NCBI GenBank assembly: GCA_016463365.1
Contig: JAEMRJ010000063.1
Coordinates: 1-12,570, forward strand
Direction of reading: 5' to 3'
Source: Thermoleophilaceae bacterium
GTDB taxonomy: Bacteria > Actinomycetota > Thermoleophilia > Solirubrobacterales > JACPNS01
DNA length: 12,570 bases
Positions within the stretch are counted from its first letter, which is position 1, and each line of letters opens with the position of its first letter. The position numbers were made by a program, and so were the translations under genes. The notes under the pieces are model-generated. The model was given only the letters and a program-made list of their open reading frames with translations, was not told the origin of the DNA and searched no databases. Shown here piece after piece: positions 1-6,427 of this stretch.

Positions 1-239
1 GCGCAGCTGATGCGCTCGCCGGTGCTGAGCAGCATGTCCATCTCGCGCGCGACCGGGCGCTCGCTGATCTCGTTGGCCTGGGCGACCAGGGCGTCGGTGG
101 TCTTGCCCTGAGCAGAGAGAACTGCGACGACCTTGTTGCCCTTTTCGTGCGCGGCGACGATCCGGCCGGCGGCATTCTTGATGCGATCTGTGTCGGCGAC
201 GGAGGTGCCGCCGAACTTCATGACGATTGTTTCGCTCAC
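1..239 (-). CDS. lysC: Aspartokinase, N-terminal part (cut by window edge)
   Basis: Aspartate kinase phosphorylates L-aspartate in the first step of the lysine/threonine/methionine (and diaminopimelate) pathway in the cytoplasm. Only the first 79 residues are visible. They contain the family's N-terminal signature [10 protein letters not shown] (residues 7-16), followed by [13 protein letters not shown] and LLSTGERIS, which match the amino-acid kinase fold's nucleotide- and substrate-binding segments. The GTG start at 237-239 is preferred because it gives the usual few residues (VSETIV) before the beta strand carrying KFGG; an ATG at 219-221 inside that strand would be too short. No clear Shine-Dalgarno site precedes the GTG. 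The gene lies 44 bp downstream of the DUF2149 gene on the same strand, so it may be co-transcribed with the exbB-like pair. The C-terminal ACT regulatory part is outside the window. Confidence 0.95.
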   Translation of the reverse strand, partial: MSETIVMKFGGTSVADTDRIKNAAGRIVAAHEKGNKVVAVLSAQGKTTDALVAQANEISERPVAREMDMLLSTGERISC

Positions 240-283
240 GGGTGGTCAGGTTAGTTGCAAGCCGCGGTCGGAGCGGCGTCTGC

Positions 284-640
284 TCAGCGACCTGTCGAAT
301 CAGTCGCGCCCTTGGGCTTGACGATCACAGTGCGCCCGTCTGAGAGCTTGTAGACCGTGCCGAGCTTCTCGCCCTGGCCGACGACCGTCGATCCCGGCTC
401 GACCTGGATCTGTTCGATCTGCTCCTGGGGTTTTGCGACGACAGAATCCTTGGGAACGGTCTGAGTCTGCGGCGACTTGTTCTTGAGCACGTCGGGCGTC
501 AGGTTGACCGAGCTGAGGGCGGCCAGCAGGAACGCCACGGCCAGCACGATGCCAAGGTCGAAAAGATTCACCAGCCCGTCGAGCGGGTCGCCACCACGAT
601 CCTCGCGCGTGCGGGCGCGCGCTGTGACCCGCCTGCTCAT
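284..640 (-). CDS. DUF2149 family membrane protein, ExbD/MotB-like topology
   Basis: A 118-residue protein resembling the DUF2149 family, which has no established function and, as I recall, often sits beside MotA/TolQ/ExbB channel genes. Seen directly: a basic N-terminus (MSRRVTARARTR), the family-like stretch DPLDGLVNLFDLGIVLAVAF (residues 18-37), one membrane helix to about residue 42, then about 75 hydrophilic residues expected outside the membrane, ending in a beta-rich DGRTVIVKPKG segment. Asp28 lies at the start of the helix, where ExbD, TolR and MotB have their essential proton-binding Asp. Its ATG overlaps the stop codon of the exbB-like gene (ATGA, 4 bp), so the two are very probably translationally coupled and form one complex. 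Inference: this is the stator partner of the neighbouring channel protein. Family assignment is from the helix signature only. Confidence 0.82.
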   Translation of the reverse strand: MSRRVTARARTREDRGGDPLDGLVNLFDLGIVLAVAFLLAALSSVNLTPDVLKNKSPQTQTVPKDSVVAKPQEQIEQIQVEPGSTVVGQGEKLGTVYKLSDGRTVIVKPKGATDSTGR

Positions 641-1308
641 GGGCCGACCGGGACGACGCCGACGGACTGGGCGGCGTGGATCGCGGGGGGTGCGGGGATG
701 TCGTCGAGCGCGGCTGCGATGTACTCGACATCGGAGAAGTCCTGGGCGTAGAGGCGGTCGCGCACCAGCGAGACGGCAAAGGCGAGCATGCCGATCAGCA
801 GGCCGGTCACCGTGACGCTGAACGCGACGCGCAGGTCGCTCGTCAGTCGCTGGATGTTGCCGTCTGCGAGCGCGGCGAGCGCCGGGCTGAGCGGAATCAG
901 CGTTCCCATCAGGCCCAGCGCCGGACCCATGCGCACGAGTATGCGGGTACGTTCAAGCCGTCTGAGCGAGCTGTAGTCGTACTCAGCCAGTCGCTTGGCG
1001 ATGCGGTCCTCGGTGTCGGGCAGGCCGCGTTGCAGGATCAGCGCGTCGAGCGCGGCGGACATCTTCTCGTTGTAGCCGAGCGCGTGCACGATGTTCAGGG
1101 CAGACTGGTTGTCGCCGACGGCCAGGCAGGTCCGCACCTGGGCGATCGCGTAATCGAGCCGCTCGATACCGCGGCCACGGCGCTTGTAGACCTCGGCAGC
1201 AAGCGCGCCGAGTTCGACCAGCGCGTAGACAAGCGCGAGTACCGTGAGGATCAGCACCGGATAAAGCAGCGCCTCGGCGATTTCAAACAGGAGGTTTTCG
1301 ATCTTCAT
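637..1308 (-). CDS. MotA/TolQ/ExbB-type proton channel protein
   Basis: A 223-residue inner-membrane protein with ExbB-like three-helix topology: TM1 about residues 12-40, a cytoplasmic helical domain (about 41-120), TM2 about 125-147 and TM3 about 162-185. The family motif is clear in RMGPALGLMGTLIPL (126-140), matching the GPxLGLxGT loop of ExbB/TolQ. TM3 carries VAFSVTVTGLLIG (161-173), with Thr residues where ExbB/TolQ have the TTAxGL proton-path threonines. ExbB-type pentamers pass protons and drive a partner with a single helix; here the partner is the overlapping DUF2149 gene. It is transcribed divergently from the heme-type ABC importer, sharing an 88-bp intergenic region with an iron-box-like palindrome. 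No TonB or outer-membrane receptor is visible. It has no strong ribosome-binding site. Family membership is firm; what it energises is unknown. Confidence 0.88.
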   Translation of the reverse strand: MKIENLLFEIAEALLYPVLILTVLALVYALVELGALAAEVYKRRGRGIERLDYAIAQVRTCLAVGDNQSALNIVHALGYNEKMSAALDALILQRGLPDTEDRIAKRLAEYDYSSLRRLERTRILVRMGPALGLMGTLIPLSPALAALADGNIQRLTSDLRVAFSVTVTGLLIGMLAFAVSLVRDRLYAQDFSDVEYIAAALDDIPAPPAIHAAQSVGVVPVGP

Positions 1309-1350
1309 CGAGTTTTGAAAGTAGGCGATTTGCAGCGCAAGCCGAAAGAC

Positions 1351-1365
1351 CTAGCGCAGCGCTAG
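1351..1365. promoter_or_regulatory. Perfect 15-bp palindrome in divergent promoter
   Basis: CTAGCGC-A-GCGCTAG is a perfect 7-1-7 inverted repeat lying 4 bp from the TTAGG-N4-CCTAA site, between the exbB-like gene and the binding-protein gene. It would fall around the likely transcription start of the exbB-like gene. It may be a second regulator's site or a small hairpin in the 5' leader. No T-run follows it, so it is not a terminator. Confidence 0.5.
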
Positions 1366-1366
1366 G

Positions 1367-1372
1367 ATATTA
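1367..1372 (-). promoter_or_regulatory. Candidate -10 hexamer for the exbB-like operon
   Basis: On the minus strand this reads TAATAT, a TANNNT-type -10 element. It would place the start of transcription near 1360, leaving a leader of about 50 nt before the ATG at 1308. It touches the TTAGG-N4-CCTAA palindrome, so a repressor bound there would block it. No convincing -35 hexamer was found. Confidence 0.35.
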
Positions 1373-1383
1373 GGCTACCCTAA
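1370..1383. promoter_or_regulatory. Iron-box-like operator (DtxR/IdeR-type), site 1
   Basis: TTAGGCTACCCTAA is an interrupted palindrome, TTAGG-N4-CCTAA. It matches 13 of 14 positions of the right-hand part of the DtxR/IdeR iron-box consensus as I know it (TTAGGCTAACCTAA). The five bases to its left do not match the rest of the 19-bp box. It lies in the shared promoter between the exbB-like gene and the hmuT-like gene, 13 bp before the latter's ATG. The same pattern recurs at 7502-7515 in the island's other divergent promoter. Inference: both sides are repressed when iron is sufficient. Confidence 0.6.
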
Positions 1384-1396
1384 TGACTGCCCTTCG

Positions 1397-2293
1397 ATGA
1401 GACTCAACACAAAAGCACTCCCGGCGCTGATCGCGGCGCTCGGCCTGACCGCCGCGCTGGTCGCTGGTTCAGCAGGCGCTGCCGGCTCAGGCCAGCGGGT
1501 TGTCGCACTCACGCCGTTCAGCGCGAACACACTGGTCGGAATCGGCGTGAAGCCGGTTGCGATTGGCGCGATGGCCATCGGCAACAAGGGCTACTCGCCC
1601 AAGCTCAAAGGGATCAAGCAGCTTCCGCTGAGCCATCCGAACGGTCCGAACATGGAGCAGATTGCGAGGATCGATCCAGACACCGTGCTGACTTCGACCG
1701 AGTGGCGTAAGGGCTCTCAGACGATGCGCGATCTCGCCATCACCGTGCGCGAGATGGACGCGATCACCGCGACCGCCGTGCCCGCAAAGATTCGTTCGAT
1801 CGGATATGCCTTCGGCTCCAGGCGGGCCACCGACAAACTCGTCGCCCAGGCGAAGGCGGAGTACGCCTTTGCGACCAGAGGCAGCAAGAAATCGCCACAC
1901 CCGATCACGAAGCGCCCGAAAGTGTTGATGGTGCTCGGCGTCGGCCGCACGCCTTACGTCTTCTTGAACAACAGCTGGGGCGGATCGATCGCCCGGGCAG
2001 CCGGCGCCACGCTGCTGGGAGGAGAGCTCCGGGGCAGCGGCGGGTTTGTAAAAGTCTCCGAGGAATACGTCGTCCAGCAGAACCCCGACATTATTCTCGC
2101 CGTTCCCCACGGGAACGCCAAGGATCTCAAATCGATCCGTGAGCACATGCTGACCAATCCGGCGTGGTCAACAACAAACGCGGTCAAGAACGGCGCGGTC
2201 CACGCGACGATGGATGACGCGCTCCTGCAGCCGAACATCGATGTCGGCGACACGATCAAGCGTGTGCGCGTCGCCTTCCTGAAGAACTGGTAG
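1397..2293 (+). CDS. hmuT: Heme-type ABC transporter substrate-binding protein (HmuT-like)
   Basis: A 298-residue secreted protein of the class III periplasmic binding family (Peripla_BP_2), which delivers iron-siderophore, cobalamin or heme to FecCD permeases. Residues 1-29 form a signal peptide (MRLNTK, hydrophobic core, GSAGA). The mature part has the two-lobe pattern: RVVALTPFSANTLVGIGV (34-51), GPNMEQIARIDPDTVLTS (83-100) and a C-lobe with QNPDIILAVPHG. The ligand is inferred as heme from the HtaA and HugZ-like neighbours; sequence alone cannot exclude siderophore or cobalamin. Odd feature: the protein has no cysteine at all, hence no lipobox, whereas monoderm binding proteins are normally lipoproteins. 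First gene of a five-gene operon, 9 bp before the permease. No Shine-Dalgarno precedes the ATG and the iron-box-like site lies just upstream. Confidence 0.85.
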   Translation: MRLNTKALPALIAALGLTAALVAGSAGAAGSGQRVVALTPFSANTLVGIGVKPVAIGAMAIGNKGYSPKLKGIKQLPLSHPNGPNMEQIARIDPDTVLTSTEWRKGSQTMRDLAITVREMDAITATAVPAKIRSIGYAFGSRRATDKLVAQAKAEYAFATRGSKKSPHPITKRPKVLMVLGVGRTPYVFLNNSWGGSIARAAGATLLGGELRGSGGFVKVSEEYVVQQNPDIILAVPHGNAKDLKSIREHMLTNPAWSTTNAVKNGAVHATMDDALLQPNIDVGDTIKRVRVAFLKNW

Positions 2294-2302
2294 TCCTCGG
2301 CG

Positions 2303-3286
2303 ATGGCACGCAAGTCGGCCGTCGTCGTCGCGCTGCTTCTGGCGCTCGCGCTCTCGTTCATCGCTGCGATCGCCTTCGGAGCGGTGCGGATCCCGTTCGG
2401 CGACGTGCTGAGCGCGCTGCTCGGCGGAAACTCGCCGGAGGCAGTCGAGAAGATCGTGCTCGACCTGCGTCTCCCGCGGGCCGTCGAAGCCCTGGTTGTC
2501 GGCGCCGCTCTCGGAGTTGCCGGCGCGCTGCTTCAAGGTGCCCTGAACAATCCACTCGCCTCTCCGGACATCGTCGGCGTGACCGGCGGCGCGGGCTTTG
2601 GCGCGGTGCTGATCCTGGTGCTGTTTCCGGCGCAGGTCGCGCTGCTGCCGATCGGCGCCCTGGTCTTCGGGCTGGTCGCCGCCGCGCTTGTGTTCGGGGT
2701 GGCCTGGACCGGCAGGAGCCGCGGCACAGTCACCAAACTGATTCTCGGTGGAATCGCGATCGGCGCGCTGTTCGGCGCCGCGACAACCGCGATCCTCACG
2801 GCATATCCCGATCGCGTTCCGTCGGTGCTCTTCTTCATCGCCGGCGGACTGACGAGCGACGGTTGGCACGACCTGAAAGCGGTGACGCCTTACTTCGTCG
2901 TGGGATTCATCGCCGCCGTTGCCCTGATCCGCCCGCTCGATCGGCTGGCACTCGGCGATGAGGTCGCCGCCTCGCTGGGCAGCCGTCCGCAACTGATCCG
3001 CCTGGGGGCAGGCATTGCCGCCGCGTTGCTTGCGGCCGCGGCCGCGTCGCTTGCCGGACTTCTGGCTTTCCTGGGCCTGGTTGTTCCGCATCTGGTGCGG
3101 ATGGCCGCAGGGACGGCAAACAACACGTTCGTGATCCCGGTCTCGGCCCTCGGCGGTGCGGCACTGCTGCTGATCGGGGACACGATCGCGCGCGTGATCG
3201 CTGCTCCGACGGAGCTGCCGGTCGGGCCGTTCATGGTGCTTCTGGGCGTGCCGATGTTCCTCTACCTCCTGCGCAAGGCCGACTGA
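2303..3286 (+). CDS. hmuU: FecCD-family ABC permease (HmuU-like)
   Basis: A 327-residue polytopic membrane protein of the FecCD/BtuC family, the permease that carries heme, siderophore or cobalamin across the cytoplasmic membrane. Family signatures are in order: DLRLPRAVEALVVGAALGVA then ALLQGALNNPLASPDIVGV (N-terminal third), LILGGIAIGALFGA in the middle, the coupling segment GLLAFLGLVVPHLVRM that contacts the ATPase, and LPVGPFMVLLGVPMFLYLL at the C-terminus. Length and hydrophobic segments fit the usual roughly ten helices. It starts 9 bp after the binding-protein gene and is followed with a 1-bp gap by the ATPase, so the three are co-expressed. The heme assignment rests on genomic context. 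Confidence 0.92.
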   Translation: MARKSAVVVALLLALALSFIAAIAFGAVRIPFGDVLSALLGGNSPEAVEKIVLDLRLPRAVEALVVGAALGVAGALLQGALNNPLASPDIVGVTGGAGFGAVLILVLFPAQVALLPIGALVFGLVAAALVFGVAWTGRSRGTVTKLILGGIAIGALFGAATTAILTAYPDRVPSVLFFIAGGLTSDGWHDLKAVTPYFVVGFIAAVALIRPLDRLALGDEVAASLGSRPQLIRLGAGIAAALLAAAAASLAGLLAFLGLVVPHLVRMAAGTANNTFVIPVSALGGAALLLIGDTIARVIAAPTELPVGPFMVLLGVPMFLYLLRKAD

Positions 3287-3287
3287 G

Positions 3288-4070
3288 TTGACGACGATGC
3301 TTCAAGCCAGGGACGTCAGCGTCCAGATCGGTGGTGCGACGATCGTCGAGCACGCTGACCTCGAGCTGGCCACCGGCGAGCTGATCGCGATCGTCGGACC
3401 CAACGGCGCCGGCAAATCGACGCTCGTGCGCGCGCTTTCGGGTATCCAGAAGGCGACCGGAGAGATCAACTGGAGTGGGCGTCCTCTGGCGGAGATGCAT
3501 GGGCGTGAGCTCGCGCTGATGCGCGCGTTCGTTCCCCAGCGCGCGCTCGTACCGCCCGGGCTGACCGTGCGCGACGCAGTCACGATCGGCCGCTCCGTAC
3601 ACGTGCGGCCATGGCAGCGCGCCGGCGACGATGACCGCGAGGCAGTCGAGACGGCGATCGCGCGGGTGGGCGTGGAGCGCTTCGCCGACCGCCAGCTGAC
3701 GACGCTTTCCGGCGGAGAGATGCAGCGCGTGCAGGTTGCCGTGGCGCTGGCGCAGAACGCGCCGGTGCTTGTCGCCGACGAGCCGACCAGCGCGCTTGAC
3801 CTGGGCGCAACGGTCGCGATCGCGCGGCTCCTGCGCGGCCTCGCCGACGAGGGCCTGGCAGTGCTGCTCGTTGTGCACGACCTGACGTTGGCGGCCGCGA
3901 TCGCCGACCGCGTCATTGTGATGGCCAGCGGCACGACCGTTGCTTCGGGTGCGCCGCGCGAGGTGCTCACGCGCCAGCAGATCTCCGAGGTCTGGGGGGT
4001 CGACGCGTCGCTCGAGGTTTCTGACGATGAGCGCACCGCGCTGCACGTCAACTGGTTGGGAGAGTCGTAG
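3288..4070 (+). CDS. hmuV: ABC transporter ATPase for heme/siderophore import (HmuV-like)
   Basis: A 260-residue cytoplasmic ATP-binding subunit that powers the FecCD permease. All motifs are intact: Walker A GPNGAGKS (37-44), Q-loop Gln84 (FVPQ), signature LSGGEMQ (140-146), Walker B VLVADEP with the D-loop SALD (160-171) and switch His197 (VVHD). The C-terminal ISEVWGVDASLEV stretch is typical of the heme/siderophore subgroup. The start is uncertain: TTG at 3288 has AAGG about 9 nt upstream and follows the permease stop by 1 bp, while an ATG at 3297 would shorten the protein by three residues. It abuts the next gene directly (TAG then ATG). Confidence 0.93.
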   Translation: MTTMLQARDVSVQIGGATIVEHADLELATGELIAIVGPNGAGKSTLVRALSGIQKATGEINWSGRPLAEMHGRELALMRAFVPQRALVPPGLTVRDAVTIGRSVHVRPWQRAGDDDREAVETAIARVGVERFADRQLTTLSGGEMQRVQVAVALAQNAPVLVADEPTSALDLGATVAIARLLRGLADEGLAVLLVVHDLTLAAAIADRVIVMASGTTVASGAPREVLTRQQISEVWGVDASLEVSDDERTALHVNWLGES

Positions 4071-5306
4071 ATGACTCCGGTCACACACTTTTTTGCGACC
4101 GAAACTAGGCTCAACAGAGTGCCGATTGTCATCGTGCTTATTGCTCTCGCTCTACTGATGACGGCCGCCCCCGCGGCCGACGCTGCGCAACCCTCGGGCT
4201 CGCCGGTCGCGACGATGCCGATCGGAGCCGCAGGCAAAGGCCTGCGATCAAACGGTGTCTCGGTGACTGCGGTCGGCACCGCCAAGACGTTCGACACCTG
4301 GGTCGGATTCCCGGTGGCAGATGTCAGCGTCGGTGCCAAGCGGCACGCCTCGATGATCTTCAGCGGCGGACTCAAGCTCCGCAAGGGCAAGAGCCGCGCC
4401 AGCATCCGCGGCCTGCTCGTCAGGCTCGATGGCCGCACGGTCACTGTCACCGGCAAGATCGGTTCCCGACGCATCACGCTTTTCAGCGGCCGCGCCAGCA
4501 GCGCGCCGAAACTGGACAACGCCCGCCAATCGGTTGAGCTGAAGGTGACCAGGCTCAGGCTGACCAGGAATGCAGCTGCTGCGATCAAGCGACGCATCCG
4601 CTCATTCGCCCCGAAATCACTCACACTCGGCACGCTCCGTGTCAACGCGTTCGTGAAGTCGGTTCAACTCGGAGGTGACCAGACGACCACCGGGGAGGAC
4701 GCGCGCAGTTGCAAGCCGGCGGCGTCCGCGTCGATCGACCCACTCAAACCGCCCACGGCGATCGACGTCAACTGCGCCGCGGTGGTCTGGAACTATCGGG
4801 ACTCCTGGGTCAGCTACATCGACGACACGGTGCCGGTTGCCCCGGCCAGAGGCCTCCCGGCAATCGCTGGCGCCGACCACGTGTGCTCCGACTCGGGCGC
4901 CAGCAGAGCGACGACCTACTCCTTCAGCTTCCCGGCGCTCAGCGGCTGGTGGGACCCGGTCAGCGGAACGGGCGACCTCGTCTCAGCTGGCGGTGTGCGC
5001 TCGACCGGAGTTCGCGCGAGCGTCACGATCGACATCCAGCTCAGCGACATCCAACTGAAGATCAGTGGCGCGAATTCTCAGCTCTGGGCGACCGTGCTCG
5101 CGCGTAGCTCGACCGAGCCCGAATCCACCCAGCGAGTGCTTTTCGCGACCTTCGACGCGGCATCCCCGATGAGCGGCGGCCCGGTCGGCCCGGGCAGCGC
5201 GCTCTCACGGATGCGCCTCACCCTCACCAACGACGGCTCGAATGCCTTCAAGTTCTACGGCGCTGGAGACGGCTTCGGCTGCGTGGACGTGGGTTTCAAC
5301 TTCTGA
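4071..5306 (+). CDS. Secreted HtaA-domain heme-binding protein candidate
   Basis: A 411-residue secreted protein. Residues 1-39 form a signal peptide (hydrophobic core PIVIVLIALALLM, cleavage near AADA). Residues about 58-195 form a beta-rich module with ASMIFSGGLKLRKGKSRASI and VTVTGKIGSRRITLF, like the N-terminal repeat of other actinobacterial HtaA-type proteins. Residues about 238-411 form an HtaA domain: WNYRDSWVSYI at its start, then YSFSFPALSGWWDPVSGTGD, VTIDIQLSDIQLKISG, LWATV and VLFATFD. HtaA domains of Corynebacterium bind heme and pass it to HmuTUV. The conserved His seen in many HtaA domains just before the 'L-L-NP' strand appears replaced (STGVRASVTI), though Tyr249 is kept. Four cysteines (214, 235, 272, 404) could form disulfides. 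No membrane anchor is visible. GGGAGAG lies 6 nt before the ATG, which directly follows the ATPase stop. Confidence 0.85.
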   Translation: MTPVTHFFATETRLNRVPIVIVLIALALLMTAAPAADAAQPSGSPVATMPIGAAGKGLRSNGVSVTAVGTAKTFDTWVGFPVADVSVGAKRHASMIFSGGLKLRKGKSRASIRGLLVRLDGRTVTVTGKIGSRRITLFSGRASSAPKLDNARQSVELKVTRLRLTRNAAAAIKRRIRSFAPKSLTLGTLRVNAFVKSVQLGGDQTTTGEDARSCKPAASASIDPLKPPTAIDVNCAAVVWNYRDSWVSYIDDTVPVAPARGLPAIAGADHVCSDSGASRATTYSFSFPALSGWWDPVSGTGDLVSAGGVRSTGVRASVTIDIQLSDIQLKISGANSQLWATVLARSSTEPESTQRVLFATFDAASPMSGGPVGPGSALSRMRLTLTNDGSNAFKFYGAGDGFGCVDVGFNF

Positions 5307-6427
5307 TGCGTCGGCCCCGCCTGATCCCACTGGCCGCGCTTGTTCTGCTCCTCGCGGCACCGTCGGCAGCTCAGGCCGCCGACGTGACAGTCAACTTCGC
5401 GCGCGGCGGAGGTTCAAAAACGGTCTCATTGGATTCGCTGTCTGGATCGTTTGACGTGAACGCCAAGTACGCGCTCGTCGGACCGAGCGGAAAGACTACG
5501 ACCACACAGATCCAGGGCATCTCGCTGCGTGCGCTGCTCGATGCCGTCGACGCAGACCCGACGTATTCGCGCGTGACGATCGCCCGACCGAGTGGCGATC
5601 CAGTACGCGTGACGCGCGCGCAGATCGAAGGCTCCGGCATTGGGCCTGTCTTTTACGACGACGGCGGCAGGGCGACTTTTGTGCGCCCGAGCTATTTCAG
5701 CAGCGACGAGAACGCTGGCGATGTGATCTCCGGATCGCCGCTGGTGGTCACGCAGGTGGACGACAGCGATTTCGCGCTCAAGGCCAAGGCATCCAAGACG
5801 AATCCGAAGACGAGTGAGTCGGTGGCCTTCTCGGCGACGGCGACCGGGGCTGCGGGCCAGAGGCTCACCTACAAGTGGAATTTCAACGACGGCTCGACCG
5901 CCACAGGGGCAAAGGTCTCGCACAACTTCAAGAAGCGCGGCTACTACCGCGTGCTTGTGACCGTGCGCGGAGAGGGCGAATCTGCCAGCAGCGCGAGCGT
6001 CCTGAAGATCCAGGTGGGCAAAGCCGTCAAGAGCGACAAGCAGCGCGAGGGCGGCGGCAACAACAACTCAGCCGGTGCGCCGGTCTCGGGCCGGGCCGAC
6101 GGCACCTCCGGCAGCGGCGATTCCGCCGGCTCCGCCGACGCCGCGCGCTCTCAGACGCGGCGTGCGAAGAAGCAGTCGCGGCCCCAGCAGTCGCCCGAGG
6201 CTGCACAGACTGTCACCGGCGAGCTGCTCACAAGCATCGCCCAGCCCCCGCAGCAGAACGCACTTGCGGCCCGTTCGGGTCAACAGAATGCAGAGAACGG
6301 ATCCTCCGGAGGCATTCCCTCCGAGGCGGCCGGAGCTGCGGGGGCGCTTGCGCTTCTCGGTCTCGGCGTCGCGCTCGAAATGGGTTGGCCCGCGCGCTTC
6401 AGCCGAGCTTCACGAGCACAGGCTTGA
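5306..6427 (+). CDS. Membrane-anchored PKD-domain surface protein
   Basis: A 373-residue exported protein, last in the heme operon, whose ATG overlaps the preceding stop (TGATG). In order: signal peptide (1-25, cleavage after AQA); an N-terminal domain (about 26-158) that I do not firmly recognise, with ISLRALLDAV and PVRVTRAQIE faintly recalling the molybdopterin-oxidoreductase fold; a PKD domain (about 160-238) with YKWNFNDGSTATGAKVSHNF and YYRVLVTV; a hydrophilic low-complexity linker rich in Gly, Ser, Gln and Arg (about 240-335); one helix (about 341-359); and a short basic tail (RFSRASR). This is the layout of an extracellular protein held by a C-terminal membrane helix; no LPXTG sortase motif is seen. 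Likely role: surface anchor or partner for the secreted HtaA protein (inference). Its 3' end overlaps the convergent HtaA gene by 29 bp. Confidence 0.8.
   Translation: MRRPRLIPLAALVLLLAAPSAAQAADVTVNFARGGGSKTVSLDSLSGSFDVNAKYALVGPSGKTTTTQIQGISLRALLDAVDADPTYSRVTIARPSGDPVRVTRAQIEGSGIGPVFYDDGGRATFVRPSYFSSDENAGDVISGSPLVVTQVDDSDFALKAKASKTNPKTSESVAFSATATGAAGQRLTYKWNFNDGSTATGAKVSHNFKKRGYYRVLVTVRGEGESASSASVLKIQVGKAVKSDKQREGGGNNNSAGAPVSGRADGTSGSGDSAGSADAARSQTRRAKKQSRPQQSPEAAQTVTGELLTSIAQPPQQNALAARSGQQNAENGSSGGIPSEAAGAAGALALLGLGVALEMGWPARFSRASRAQA

Noticed and set aside
246..256. AGGTTAG half-site of an iron box before lysC
   Set aside because: Only one half is present with no matching second arm, and lysC is probably read from the upstream operon.
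261..277. Small hairpin (GCCGC / GCGGC) between the DUF2149 gene and lysC
   Set aside because: A 5-bp stem without a T-run is expected by chance in DNA this GC-rich.
4078..4101. CGGTC / GACCG repeat around a six-T run at the start of the operon HtaA gene
   Set aside because: The T-run is in the loop, not after the stem, and the stem is only 5 bp with a 14-nt loop, so it is not a terminator.
3302..4645. 447-residue minus-strand frame opposite the ATPase and HtaA genes
   Set aside because: Composition is Ser/Arg/Thr-rich with no motif, and it runs across two well-supported plus-strand genes.
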